DNA of 64,000 bases from Streptomyces bacillaris (GTDB taxonomy: Bacteria; Actinomycetota; Actinomycetes; Streptomycetales; Streptomycetaceae), in NCBI RefSeq assembly GCF_003268675.1, contig NZ_CP029378.1, positions 558,001 to 622,000 of the forward strand, given 5' to 3'. The position numbers and the translations under genes are program-made. Of the stretch, positions 33,474-42,779 are shown one piece after another. Position 1 is the first letter of the stretch. Each line of letters opens with the position of its first letter. Below the pieces are notes generated by a model, which was not told the DNA's origin, did no database searches, and was given only the letters and a program-made list of their open reading frames with translations.

Positions 33474-36128
33474 TCACTCCGAGGACCGGATCGACGTCCG
33501 TGCCTGCTGGGCACGGGCCGCCAGTCCCTCGGCGCCGCAGGCCATGGCCTGCTTCTGGGCCCGGGCCAGTTCCCGGTGGGAGCCGATCGCGATGCCGTAG
33601 TCGACGCGCGCCAGTGCGTGTTCGTAGGCGGAGGAGGACCTCTCCAGGTGGCGGACGGCCTCCGCGAGGAGCCGCTCGGCCTCCTCCGGCGGCGCGAAGA
33701 GGGCCATGCAGCGCAGGGCTTCACCGATGGCGGTGTCCGTACCGAACCGTTCGGCGTGCACGCGGGCCCGGGCGGCGAGGTGGGCGGCGCGCCCGGGGTC
33801 GTCGTCGGCCAGGGCGCGGGCGAGGTCGCCCGCCCAGGGTGCCCAGATGCCGTTGAACCGCTCGCGCGACTCCAGGGCGGCACCCGCCGCTTCGAGTTCC
33901 GCGATCGCCTCCTCCTTGCGGCCCTCGGCCAGCAGCAGGCGGCCCAGGATGCACGGGCCGTCCGGCAGCACCATGGCGCTGGGGTGGGGCGGGCCGAAGC
34001 GGTAGCGGTCGGCGATCTTGCGGGCCTCCGCCGTACGGCCCCGGGCCAGCAGTGTGTCGATGAGCAGGCACGCCGCGTCCCAGTGGACGGGCAGGCCGGA
34101 GCCGACACGGTCGGCCAGGCGGAGCCCTTCGCGCAGGAAGCCCTCGGCCTCCGCGAGACGGCCGCGACGGCGGTGCACCATGCCGAGCAGGGTGTGCGCG
34201 AACGCCAGGTGCGCCCCGCTCCAGCCGGAGATCTCGAAGGCGCGCACGGCTTCGCCGAAGAGGCTCTCGGCCCGGTCCAGCTGGTCGATGAAGGTGTAGG
34301 TGATACCGACCATGGTGGGGAATTCGAAGCCCCACTCGGAGTCGGTCCAGCCGAGGCCGCGGGCCGGGCTGCCGTCGACCAGGGCGCGTTCGCAGAGGTC
34401 GACGATGAGCTGGGCGTTCTCGCCGCGCAGCATGGCGTCGAAGGCCCGCAGGGTGAGCAGCGCCCGCTCGGCGTTGTCGCGGCCCTTGAGGTGGTCGGCG
34501 TTGCGGGTGAGGCGGCGGGAGCGGGCCGGACCGTCGTCCTCGGTGGCCTGCATGCCCTCCCACATGAAGTGCGCGGCCTGCAGTCGCATCAGGCCGGGGC
34601 CCGGTGCCGTACGGGCCGCTTCGGCGGCCAGGGCGAGCGCGGCGTCCTTGAGCTGGTTGTTGTGGGCGAGCGCTGCGGCGAGCCGGAACGTGGCGTCGAC
34701 CCGCAGGCCGTCGTCGAGGCCGGGCATGTCCAGGGCCGCGCGCAGGTGCTGGACGGTGGTGGGCGGGGAGCTGAGCAGGGTGGCGCAGCCCAGTTCGTAC
34801 AGCAGGACCGCGCGGTCCTTCGGGCGGGGCGGCTCCTCCAGGGCCCGCTCCAGACAGCGCCTGGCCGCTTCCGGGGCGCCGACGGCGAGGTGCTGGCCGG
34901 CGGCTTCGCGGAGCTGGGCGACCAGTTCCTGGTCGTCGTCGGGGTGGACCTCCAGCAGGTGGCGGGAGGCCGCCGCGGCGCCGAGGCCGGCCCGGGTGAT
35001 GGCCCAGGCGGCGCGGCCGTGCATCGCGGTGCGGGTGGCGGGCGGGATGGAGCGGTAGACGGCGGTCGCGATCAGCGGGTGGACGAACTCGAGCGGGTCG
35101 AAGCCGCTGACGATACGGGCGTCGCGCAGCCGGGCCGTGCAGTCGGCTGCCTCCGCCGAACTCATCCCGGCGAGGGTGGCGGCCAGCTCCTGGGAGATGT
35201 CAGTGCCGAGCACGGCGGCGGCCCAGGCGAACCGGTTGGCGTTGGTGCCCAGCCGCTCCAGTCGGGCGACGAGCCCGCTGCCCCGGGCGGAGGCACCCAG
35301 CTCCCGCAGCTGCCCGGCCGACTCCTCGACCGGCGCCAGCTCCTGGTCCTGGACCTTGGCGACCAGCTCGACCGCCTCGTACGGGTTGCCACCGGTGACC
35401 GCCCACACCTCGCGGCAGAACGGGTCGTCGGCGTGCTCGCCCAGGGCCGCGCGGGCCAGTTCGGCGGTGGCGTCCGGGGTCAGCGCCCGCAGGGCGACCC
35501 GGGTGACGTTGCTGTCGCCGTCCGCGTCGCGCTCGGCCGCACGGTCGGCGACGTAACTCGCGTTGCGCTCGGCCATCTCCTGCGGCCGGTACGCCTGGAC
35601 GACGAGGAGCGGCAGTTCACCGAGCCGGGCCGTGAACGAGGAGAGCCAGGTGAGGGATTCGCCGTCCGCCCAGTGGGCGTCGTCCACCAGAAGCAGTAAG
35701 GGCCGGTGGCTGAGGCGCGAGGCGAGCCGGGCGACGACGAAGTCGAGGCCGTCACGGACACCTTGCGGGTCGGGCTGCGGGCCGCTGGGCTCGGCCAGCC
35801 CGAGAGCGGGTGCCGTGGTGTCGTACCAGTCACCGAAGAGCGCCCGGGTCTCGTCGGACGGGAACTGGTCGAGTGCGGGCTGCAGCAACTGCCGTACGAC
35901 GTGGAACGGCACGGACGTGACGGTCTCGCCGCCCCGGGCGGACCAGATCGTGCAGCGGTCGGCGGCCATCGCCCGGATCTCCGCGAGCAGGGCGGTCTTG
36001 CCGAGCCCCGCCTCCCCGCTGAAGACCAGGAGCCCGCCGACGGCCTGTGCTCCGCACAGATCGTCCACCGCCCTCGCGGCAGCGGCGAGTTCCGGTTCAC
36101 GTTCGTACAACGGCCGGGACGGCTTCAT
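33474..36128 (-). CDS. Large AAA ATPase of LuxR-LAL type lacking a C-terminal HTH
   Basis: An 884-residue cytoplasmic protein with a P-loop GEAGLGKTALL (Lys44), Walker B LLLLVDDAHWADG (Asp149-150) and a long helical-repeat C-terminal half of TPR-like character. The N-terminal PLYEREPELA and overall length match LAL-family regulators, but the protein ends at ARTSIRSSE with no LuxR helix-turn-helix. It is either a naturally HTH-less STAND-type ATPase or a regulator that lost its DNA-binding end. The ATG at 36128 is chosen because GGAAGGG lies 7 nt upstream; GTG 36134 is too close to it. It ends 50 bp from tRNA-Pro. Confidence 0.8.
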   Translation of the reverse strand: MKPSRPLYEREPELAAAARAVDDLCGAQAVGGLLVFSGEAGLGKTALLAEIRAMAADRCTIWSARGGETVTSVPFHVVRQLLQPALDQFPSDETRALFGDWYDTTAPALGLAEPSGPQPDPQGVRDGLDFVVARLASRLSHRPLLLLVDDAHWADGESLTWLSSFTARLGELPLLVVQAYRPQEMAERNASYVADRAAERDADGDSNVTRVALRALTPDATAELARAALGEHADDPFCREVWAVTGGNPYEAVELVAKVQDQELAPVEESAGQLRELGASARGSGLVARLERLGTNANRFAWAAAVLGTDISQELAATLAGMSSAEAADCTARLRDARIVSGFDPLEFVHPLIATAVYRSIPPATRTAMHGRAAWAITRAGLGAAAASRHLLEVHPDDDQELVAQLREAAGQHLAVGAPEAARRCLERALEEPPRPKDRAVLLYELGCATLLSSPPTTVQHLRAALDMPGLDDGLRVDATFRLAAALAHNNQLKDAALALAAEAARTAPGPGLMRLQAAHFMWEGMQATEDDGPARSRRLTRNADHLKGRDNAERALLTLRAFDAMLRGENAQLIVDLCERALVDGSPARGLGWTDSEWGFEFPTMVGITYTFIDQLDRAESLFGEAVRAFEISGWSGAHLAFAHTLLGMVHRRRGRLAEAEGFLREGLRLADRVGSGLPVHWDAACLLIDTLLARGRTAEARKIADRYRFGPPHPSAMVLPDGPCILGRLLLAEGRKEEAIAELEAAGAALESRERFNGIWAPWAGDLARALADDDPGRAAHLAARARVHAERFGTDTAIGEALRCMALFAPPEEAERLLAEAVRHLERSSSAYEHALARVDYGIAIGSHRELARAQKQAMACGAEGLAARAQQARTSIRSSE

Positions 36129-36239
36129 GCCCACCCTTCCCCAAATGGCATGCAGTGACGACGGTCGAGCCTAGTCGTGCGCGGGTGCTCACCGACAGGG
36201 TTCGGCCGATTCCCTGCAGGTACGAGGCACAATCGAGTA

Positions 36240-36719
36240 GTGGACGAGACGCACAGGGACCGTGACACCGAGGGCCGGGCGCGCAACGCGCGCCCCCGGG
36301 ATGGGCTGGGGCGCCCCCTGCCGTACGGAAGCCCCGGGGTCGAGCGGCAGCCCGAGGGCGTCGTCCGTACGCCGGACGAGACGCTCCGGGAGGCGCAGCG
36401 GCTGCTGGACGCGGGGATGCCGTTCCATGCCCACGAGGTGTTCGAGGACGCCTGGAAGTCGGGGCCGCGGGCCGAACGCGAGCTGTGGCGGGGGCTCGCA
36501 CAGCTGGCCGTGGGACTGACCCATGGGGCGCGTGGCAACCGGGCGGGCGGCGCGCGGCTGCTGCGCCGGGGCGCCGGCGCGCTCTCCTCGTACGGCGAGG
36601 CGTGGCCGTACGGGATCCGGGGCGGCGGACTGGTCGACTGGGCGCACGAGTTGGCCGACCGGGTGGAGGCGGGGCGTCCGGTCGATGCGGAGGTCGAGGC
36701 TCCGCGACTCCTGGGGTAG
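36240..36719 (+). CDS. DUF309 domain protein
   Basis: A 159-residue protein from GTG 36240. After a polar, Arg-rich N-terminus of about 55 residues comes the DUF309 core: FHAHEVFEDAWKS and ELWRGLAQLAVGLTHGARGN. The conserved His-Glu in HAHEVFE is thought to be a ligand or active site in this helical family, but the function is unknown. The GTG is the first plausible start after the divergent AAA gene; 111 bp separate the two starts. Confidence 0.85.
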   Translation: MDETHRDRDTEGRARNARPRDGLGRPLPYGSPGVERQPEGVVRTPDETLREAQRLLDAGMPFHAHEVFEDAWKSGPRAERELWRGLAQLAVGLTHGARGNRAGGARLLRRGAGALSSYGEAWPYGIRGGGLVDWAHELADRVEAGRPVDAEVEAPRLLG

Positions 36720-36804
36720 GTGGCCCGCAGGCTCGAAGCGGGGCGGTGGCGGAACTCGGTGGTCTGGGAACGGGGCCGTCGCGCAGCCGTTACGATCCGG
36801 CCCC

Positions 36805-37293
36805 ATGAGCACTTCTGACCAGGACCGGGTCCGGACCCAGAGCGAGGGACGGGACCGGGGCACCGACACCCCGATAGCCGAGGGCACGACGGCGCAGGCC
36901 GCCGAGGACACCGCGAGCGATACCCGTACCGATGCCGCCGACGCGGGTACGGACACGCCTGTCGACGCAGCTGTCGCCGACGGCGCAGAGACCGAAGGCG
37001 ACGACTGGGACGGGGGCGACGACGGCGACGGCGAGCGGAGACTGACCCCGCGTCAGGCGCGGCGGCTGCGGATCGTCCTCTCCTCCGTCGGCATGATCGC
37101 CATGGGCGTGGTCCTCGCCCTGCGGATCGCGAGCCGGTCGTCGGTGCTGGTCGTGGGGGTGTACGGGCTCGCGCTCATCCTGTGCGGTGTGGTGATCGAG
37201 CTGAGCCGGAACGGCCGCACCCGGCTGGGCAGCTGGCTGCTCGGGGCCGGTCTGGTGGCGGCGGTCGGGGCGGACTGGCTGCTGCTTCCCTGA
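36805..37293 (+). CDS. Small membrane protein with acidic N-terminal tail
   Basis: A 162-residue protein. Residues 1-85 are low-complexity and acidic (repeated Asp, Thr, Ala and Gly, ending DGGDDGDGERR). Three hydrophobic helices follow (IVLSSVGMIAMGVVLAL, VLVVGVYGLALILCGVVIEL, LGSWLLGAGLVAAVGADWLL). Function unknown; proteins like it are widespread in Streptomyces. Its stop codon lies within the first unit of a 20-bp tandem repeat. Confidence 0.75.
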   Translation: MSTSDQDRVRTQSEGRDRGTDTPIAEGTTAQAAEDTASDTRTDAADAGTDTPVDAAVADGAETEGDDWDGGDDGDGERRLTPRQARRLRIVLSSVGMIAMGVVLALRIASRSSVLVVGVYGLALILCGVVIELSRNGRTRLGSWLLGAGLVAAVGADWLLLP

Positions 37294-37389
37294 GTGCCGG
37301 GGCGGGCCCCGATGAGGAGGGCCGGGCTCTGATCAGGAAGGGCGGGCCCTGGCAAGGAGGGGCGGGGCCTGATGGGCAGGGGCGGGGCT
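37290..37389. repeat. Five imperfect 20-bp GC-rich tandem repeats
   Basis: Five contiguous units with approximate consensus TGATGAGGAGGGGCGGGCCC occupy 37290-37309, 37310-37329, 37330-37349, 37350-37369 and 37370-37389. The first unit contains the stop codon of the membrane-protein gene. Function unknown; it may act as a transcription stop or simply be a slippage-generated array. Confidence 0.75.
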
Positions 37390-37400
37390 TCTTCCGGGCG

Positions 37401-37467
37401 ATGTGATCGTTTGATCATTTCTGGTGGATTCCGATTAATCTCTTGACCGTTTGCGATCACTCGATCA
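37401..37467. promoter_or_regulatory. AT-rich operator-like region upstream of the DUF2264 gene
   Basis: This short AT-rich island contains TGATCGTTTGATCA (about 37404-37417) and GCGATCACTCGATCA (37453-37467), two copies of a GATC-spacer-GATC arrangement. Such paired dyads suggest binding of a dimeric repressor of the GntR or DeoR kind. TTGACC at 37443-37448 could be a -35 box. The regulator gene is not in the window. Confidence 0.45.
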
Positions 37468-37562
37468 GGCTTCCCTGTGCCGACCGCGACCGTATCCACG
37501 CCCAGGCCGGCTTCCGTGTCCACCGGTCCACCGGTTCACCACGAAGGGCCCGGCCTTCCCGC

Positions 37563-39497
37563 ATGACGACCTTCCGCTCCCGCCCGCTCCCCTTCGAACT
37601 TCCCCCGGAGGACCGGGCGTCGAGCCCGTACACCGGGTACACCAGAGCGCACTGGGAGGCCGCCGCCGACGGGCTGCTGCGCGCCGCCTGGCGGTGGGCC
37701 ACCCCCGGCGGGGCGCTGCTCGACCTGCCGGGGCCACCGTCCGGCTCCGGGGTGCGCTCCGACGGGCTGGAAGGGTACGCGCGGACCTTCCTCGCGGCCG
37801 CCTTCCGGGTCGCCGGGGACGGGGGGAAGGACCCGCACGAATGGCTGGATCGCTACGCGCGAGGTCTGGCGGCCGGGACCCGTGCGCCGGGGCGGGAGGA
37901 CGCGGAGTCCTGGCCGGTCGTCCTGGACCACCATGTGCAGGGGCAGCCCATGGTGGAGTCGGCCTCCGTCGCGCTCGGGCTGCGGCTGACCCGGCCCTGG
38001 CTCTGGGACCGGCTGGAGCCCGGGGTCCAGGACCGGGCCGAGCAGTGGCTGCGGGGCGCGCTGAGGCACCTTCCGGCAGGCAACAACTGGTACCTCTTCC
38101 CGTACACGGTCGCCGGTTTCCTGGAGTCGGTGGGGCGGGGCGACGCGGAGACGGCCCGCGCGCGGGAGAGGGCGCTGGAGCTGCTGGAGGGCTGGTACCG
38201 GGGCGACGGCTGGTACGCCGACGGGGACGGGCGCGCCTTCGACCACTACAACGGCTGGGCGCTGCACCTGTATCCGGTGCTGGATGCCCATCTCGCGGGC
38301 GACGGAGAGGAGTCCGCGCGCCACGGGGCGCGGCTGCGTGAACATCTGGAGAGCTTCTCGCTGATGTTCGGCGGCGACGGGGCCCCGCTGCACTTCGGGC
38401 GCTCGCTGACCTACCGGTTCGCGGCGGCCGCGGCGGTGGGGCTGGGCGCGGTGACCGGGCGCACCCCGCTCGCCCCCGGGGTCTCGCGTCGGCTGGTCAA
38501 CGGATCGCTGCGGTACTTCCTGGAGCGCGGGGCGGCCACGGAGGACGGGCTGCTGAGCCTCGGCTGGCACGGCCCCCACCCGGCGACCCTGCAGTCCTAT
38601 TCCGGTCCCGCGTCGCCCTACTGGGCGTCGAAGGCGTTCGTCGCGCTGCTGGCCCCCGCCGGGCATCCCCTGTGGACGTCGGTGGAGGAGGCGGCTCCGA
38701 GCGAGGGCCCGGACCGGGTGCTGTCCGTACGGGCACCGGGGTTCCTGGTGCAGTCGACGCGCGCCGACGGAGTCGTACGGCTGCACAACCACGGCAGCGA
38801 CCATGTCCGCCCGGACGAGGGCGAGTCGGCGGCCGGTACGGACCCGCACTACGCCCGGCTCGCCTACTCCACCGTGACCGGGCCGACCTCGGCGGCGAAC
38901 CCGGCGGACAACCACCTGTCGGTGGTGGTCGAGGGGGTACGCAGCACCCGGCGCCGTATCCGTCCGCTCGGGGCCGGACACGGCGAGGGCTGGGGCTGGG
39001 CCGGGTCCTGGCACATCCCCGTGTTCCCGGAGGGCCCCGCCACCGTCCCCGGCCTCCGGGTGGAGAGCGTGACGGTGGCCCGGGGCCGCCACGAGCTGCG
39101 CGTCCACCGGGTCCTGGGGGCGCCCGACGGCGCACGGGCCGAGCTGACCGGCTGGGCGACCGAGCCCGGTAGCCCGGTCCGCTCCCGGCTGTACGGGCTC
39201 CACGGCTGGGCGGCGGCGGGGCCGGAGGACGTACGGGCCCCGCAGGGCACGGCGTTCACCCGCTGGGCGGTGCTCCCCCGGCTGACCGCCGACGCCTCGG
39301 GGACGGTGGTCCTGGTGGCCCTCGCGTCGCTCACGGCGGATCCGGAGGCCGGGCCGCTGGAGCCGGTCGTGGAAGCGGTGGACGTACGGCCCGGCCCGGA
39401 CGGCGGCACGGTCGAGGTCCGGGTCGACTGGGCGGAGGACGGTACGGGGACGCGGATCGTCCTGGGGACGGGTTCGGTGGTCGTGGACCACGCGTAG
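37563..39497 (+). CDS. DUF2264 domain protein, putative polysaccharide-degrading enzyme
   Basis: A 644-residue cytoplasmic protein of the DUF2264 family. The N-terminal two thirds look like an alpha/alpha-barrel with NNWYLFPYTVAGFLE, FDHYNGWALHLYP and FGRSLTYRFAAAAA, similar in layout to glycosidase or lyase barrels. The C-terminal third is beta-rich. Family members lie in carbohydrate-use loci of actinobacteria, but the reaction is not established. The ATG at 37563 is chosen because family similarity begins at PFELPPEDRA. No signal peptide. Confidence 0.82.
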   Translation: MTTFRSRPLPFELPPEDRASSPYTGYTRAHWEAAADGLLRAAWRWATPGGALLDLPGPPSGSGVRSDGLEGYARTFLAAAFRVAGDGGKDPHEWLDRYARGLAAGTRAPGREDAESWPVVLDHHVQGQPMVESASVALGLRLTRPWLWDRLEPGVQDRAEQWLRGALRHLPAGNNWYLFPYTVAGFLESVGRGDAETARARERALELLEGWYRGDGWYADGDGRAFDHYNGWALHLYPVLDAHLAGDGEESARHGARLREHLESFSLMFGGDGAPLHFGRSLTYRFAAAAAVGLGAVTGRTPLAPGVSRRLVNGSLRYFLERGAATEDGLLSLGWHGPHPATLQSYSGPASPYWASKAFVALLAPAGHPLWTSVEEAAPSEGPDRVLSVRAPGFLVQSTRADGVVRLHNHGSDHVRPDEGESAAGTDPHYARLAYSTVTGPTSAANPADNHLSVVVEGVRSTRRRIRPLGAGHGEGWGWAGSWHIPVFPEGPATVPGLRVESVTVARGRHELRVHRVLGAPDGARAELTGWATEPGSPVRSRLYGLHGWAAAGPEDVRAPQGTAFTRWAVLPRLTADASGTVVLVALASLTADPEAGPLEPVVEAVDVRPGPDGGTVEVRVDWAEDGTGTRIVLGTGSVVVDHA

Positions 39498-39567
39498 CCA
39501 GGAAGCGGATCGCCCTCGGCCGGGGTTCGGTGGCGGTGGACCACGCATGGCCAGGAGCTCAGCGGTG

Positions 39568-40200
39568 TCATCTGTCCGTACGGATCACCACCACCAGCCT
39601 GCGGGGGCCGTGCACGCCCTCCACCCGTTCCAGCTCGATGTCGGAGGTGGCGGACGGCCCGCTGATCAGCGTCGTCGGCCGCTCGGGCACCAGCCGGGCC
39701 ACCGCCTCCGGCACCCCGGCCGCGACGGCGGAGAGGTCGACGACGCAGAGGTGCAGATCGGGGACGAGGGAGAGGGCCCGGCGCCCCTGGCCGGAGGAAC
39801 CGTCCAGGAAGATCGTGCCCGTCTCGGCGCAGCCCGCGGCCGAGGCGGTCACCACGGCGTCCAGGGCGTCCAGTTGCCGCGCGGGGATGTCCGCCGTGTC
39901 CGGGCGGACCTCACCGTCGTACGCGTCGAGCCAGCGCGGATCCAGCCCGGCGGGCACACCGATCCGGCGGGCGCCGTGGTCGCGCAGTACACCGGCGACG
40001 ACCTGCGCGGTGCGGTCGGCGGTGCAGGGGTGGACCTCGGCCTTGTAGTCGACGAGCCGGTCGGTGAAGAGGGCGAGGCGTTCGCCGTCGGGGAGGGTCC
40101 GGCCGGTGCGGTAGCCGCGCGGTACGGCGGTGGCGGGCGTCGGGGCCAGGGCCAGGGCGTCCCGCACCCGCCCGAGCACGGTGTCGCGTGCGCTGGTCAC
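39568..40200 (-). CDS. lutC: Lactate utilisation protein C (LUD domain)
   Basis: A 210-residue LUD-domain protein and third member of the LutABC L-lactate oxidation complex. Motifs include IGVPAGL, ALDAVVTASAAGCAETGT and SDIELERVEGVHGP, all typical of LutC. Its ATG overlaps the TGA of lutB by 4 bp, indicating coupling. The complex oxidises L-lactate to pyruvate at the membrane in many Gram-positive bacteria. Confidence 0.92.
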   Translation of the reverse strand: MTSARDTVLGRVRDALALAPTPATAVPRGYRTGRTLPDGERLALFTDRLVDYKAEVHPCTADRTAQVVAGVLRDHGARRIGVPAGLDPRWLDAYDGEVRPDTADIPARQLDALDAVVTASAAGCAETGTIFLDGSSGQGRRALSLVPDLHLCVVDLSAVAAGVPEAVARLVPERPTTLISGPSATSDIELERVEGVHGPRRLVVVIRTDR

Positions 40201-41804
40201 TCCGTACCGCCCTCTCCCTGGCCCGGGGCGTGTTCGCCGTCTCTTCTCCTCATACCGCCCTCTCCTTGATCCGGGGTGTGCTCGTCGGGGCCCCGGTCGT
40301 GTTCGTCAGCGGCTGCCCGGAGCGTGGCGCGGCCCTCGGCTGAGGCGTACCAGGCGCGGAAGGTCTGCCGGGGCGGGGCGGCGGTGTCGCGGCTGTCGCT
40401 CCAGCCGCCGAAGGGAGGGGGCAGCCGGGAGATCGTCCCGTCGCGGCCGGCGAGGGCACGGCCGAGTCCGGCCGCCTTCTGCGCACCCGCGTACAGCGTG
40501 GGCCGCTTCATCACGGCGGCGGCCGCCTTCATCGCGAGCTTCTCGGCCGTGGTGCCGGTCTGTTCGGTGTGCTGATGGCGCAGCTCGACCAGCAGCGAGG
40601 GGATGTCGATCTTCACCGGGCAGGCGTCGAAGCAGGCTCCGCAGAGGCTGGAGGCGTACGGCAGCGAGCTGTTGGGGTCGTCGGCGGCGGCGTCCATCCC
40701 GGCGAGCTGCGGGGTGAGGACGGCGCCGATCGGGCCGGGGTAGGTCGAACCGTAGGCGTGGCCGCCGGTCCGTTCGTAGACCGGGCAGACGTTGAGACAG
40801 GCCGAGCACCGGATGCAGTTGAGCGCGGCGCGTCCGACGGTGTCCGCGAGGGCTGCCGTACGGCCGTTGTCGAGCAGCACCAGATGGAAGTCCTGCGGCC
40901 CGTCGCCGGGGGTCACTCCGGTCCACAACGAGGTGTAGGGGTTCATGCGTTCGCCCGTGGAGGAGCGTGGCAGCAGTTGGAGGAAGACCTCCAGGTCCCG
41001 GTAGCGCGGCAGGACCTTCTCGATGCCCATCACGGTGATCAGCGTCTCGGGGAGGGTGAGGCACATGCGGCCGTTGCCCTCGGACTCGACGACGGCGAGG
41101 GTGCCGGTCTCCGCGACGCCGAAGTTGGCGCCGGAGACGGCGACCTTCGCCGTCATGAACTTCTCGCGCAGATAGGCGCGGGCGGCTGCCGCGAGGTGGG
41201 CGGGAACGTTGTCCAGCTCCGGGTCGACGCCGGGGATGCGATCCAGGAAGATCTGCCGGATCTCGTCCCGGTTGCGGTGGATGGCGGGGACGAGGATGTG
41301 GGACGGCCTGTCGTGGGCGAGCTGCACGATGAGTTCGGCGAGGTCGGTCTCGTACGGGGTGATGCCGGCCGCCTCCAGGTGCTCGTTGAGGCCGATCTCC
41401 TGGGTGGCCATCGACTTGACCTTGATGACCTCGCCGCTGCCGGTGGCCCTGACCAGCCGGGTGACGATCTCGTTCGCCTCGGCGCCGTCGCGCGCCCAGT
41501 GGACGGTGCCGCCGTGCTCGGTGACCTTGCGCTCCAGTTGTTCGAGGAGTTCGGGCAGCCGGTTCAGCGCGTCGGTCTTGATGGCGGATCCGGCCTCGCG
41601 CAGGGCCTCCCAGTCGGGGAGTTCGCCGGTGGCGTTCAGGCGTTTGGCGCGGATCGTGGTGGTGGCCCGGCCGAGATTGCGGCGTAGTTGCGCGTTGCCC
41701 AGCTCCTGGTGCGCGGCGCGGGGAAAGGGCTCGTCGCCGCGCAGGTTGCCGGTGCCGTACGGGGAGCGGGGCGGCCGGGCGGGCATGCCGAGGAACGTGC
41801 TCAT
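40197..41804 (-). CDS. lutB: Lactate utilisation protein B (iron-sulfur LUD protein)
   Basis: A 535-residue protein with an N-terminal LUD domain (RATGSGEVIKVKSMATQEI, ETGTLAVVESEGNGRM) and two 4Fe-4S clusters, CIRCSACLNVCPVY and CGACFDACPVK. It is the iron-sulfur core of the lactate oxidation complex. The last 35 residues are an unusual polar tail in which EHTPDQGEGG and EHAPGQGEGG form an internal duplication absent from the family core. It overlaps lutA upstream and lutC downstream by 4 bp each. Confidence 0.92.
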   Translation of the reverse strand: MSTFLGMPARPPRSPYGTGNLRGDEPFPRAAHQELGNAQLRRNLGRATTTIRAKRLNATGELPDWEALREAGSAIKTDALNRLPELLEQLERKVTEHGGTVHWARDGAEANEIVTRLVRATGSGEVIKVKSMATQEIGLNEHLEAAGITPYETDLAELIVQLAHDRPSHILVPAIHRNRDEIRQIFLDRIPGVDPELDNVPAHLAAAARAYLREKFMTAKVAVSGANFGVAETGTLAVVESEGNGRMCLTLPETLITVMGIEKVLPRYRDLEVFLQLLPRSSTGERMNPYTSLWTGVTPGDGPQDFHLVLLDNGRTAALADTVGRAALNCIRCSACLNVCPVYERTGGHAYGSTYPGPIGAVLTPQLAGMDAAADDPNSSLPYASSLCGACFDACPVKIDIPSLLVELRHQHTEQTGTTAEKLAMKAAAAVMKRPTLYAGAQKAAGLGRALAGRDGTISRLPPPFGGWSDSRDTAAPPRQTFRAWYASAEGRATLRAAADEHDRGPDEHTPDQGEGGMRRRDGEHAPGQGEGGTE

Positions 41805-42562
41805 ACGGCGGTGGCCTCCGTCAGGGCGTCGGGCGTGGCGCGGGTGGCGGCGAGGATCCGGGCGAGGTGGAGGGTGCGGGTCCCGGAGCGGATGCGGGAG
41901 AGCCCGCCGCCGATGTGCATCAGGCAGGAGGAGTCACCGGCGGTACAGACCTCGGCCCCGGTGGTGGCGATACCGGCCAGCTTGTCGTGGAGCATCGCGG
42001 TGGAGGTCCCGGCGTTCTTCAGCGCGAACGTGCCGCCGAACCCGCAGCAGGAGTCGGCGCCGGGCAGCTCGACGAGGTCGATGGAGTCCACGGCCCGCAG
42101 CAGCCGGAGCGGGCGGTCCCCGACGCGGAGCATCCGCAGGGAGTGGCAGGTCGGGTGGTACGTCACCCGGTGCGGGAAGTAGGCGCCGACGCCGAGGACG
42201 TCGACGAGGAGTTCGGAGAGTTCGTACGTCTTCGCCGCGACGGTGGCCACTCCGGCGCGCAGGGCGGCGTCCCCGTAGCGGTCCGCGACGGTCGCGTGCT
42301 GGTGGCGGACCGAACCGGCGCACGAGCCCGACGGCATGACGACCGCCTCGATGGAGGCGTCACCGAACTGTTCGGCGAAGTCACGGACCAGGGGGACGGG
42401 CTCGCGCTGGTAGCCGGTGTTGATGTGCATCTGCCCGCAGCAGGTCTGCCCGGGCGGGAACACCACCTCGTGCCCCAGGCGGGCGAGCAGGACGGCGGTG
42501 GCGCGCACCGCGTCGGGGAAGAGTGTGTCGCCCAGGCAGGTGGCGAAGAGTCCGATGCGCAT
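41801..42562 (-). CDS. lutA: Lactate utilisation protein A (CCG-domain Fe-S oxidoreductase)
   Basis: A 253-residue protein with two CCG domains (QTCCGQMHINTGY and DSCCGFGGTFALKN), which bind an unusual iron-sulfur cluster as in heterodisulfide reductase subunit B. It is the first gene of lutABC. The ATG at 42562 is preferred because GGGAAAGG precedes it and family similarity begins at MRIGLFATCLGD; the longer upstream frame is low-complexity. Confidence 0.93.
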   Translation of the reverse strand: MRIGLFATCLGDTLFPDAVRATAVLLARLGHEVVFPPGQTCCGQMHINTGYQREPVPLVRDFAEQFGDASIEAVVMPSGSCAGSVRHQHATVADRYGDAALRAGVATVAAKTYELSELLVDVLGVGAYFPHRVTYHPTCHSLRMLRVGDRPLRLLRAVDSIDLVELPGADSCCGFGGTFALKNAGTSTAMLHDKLAGIATTGAEVCTAGDSSCLMHIGGGLSRIRSGTRTLHLARILAATRATPDALTEATAV

Positions 42563-42779
42563 GGGGCCTTTCCCGGTGAGGGGGTTCTCGCTGGGGGTCA
42601 CACTAGGGATCACGCTAGGGGGATTCTCGACCGCGCGATCGCCCGATGGTGGATTCCCGCCCGCGCGATTCCTATGGCGGGCGCGATTCCCTATGCCGGA
42701 GTGCCGATGACGGGTTCTAGCCGGTGGGATTGTCGTCGGTGGGTGCCGGCTTCGCCAGGAGGTTGCCCTGAGCACGCGA

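Noticed and set aside
37290..37389. CRISPR array
   Set aside because: Units are contiguous, imperfect and 20 bp with no unique spacers. No CRISPR array or cas gene is seen anywhere in the window.
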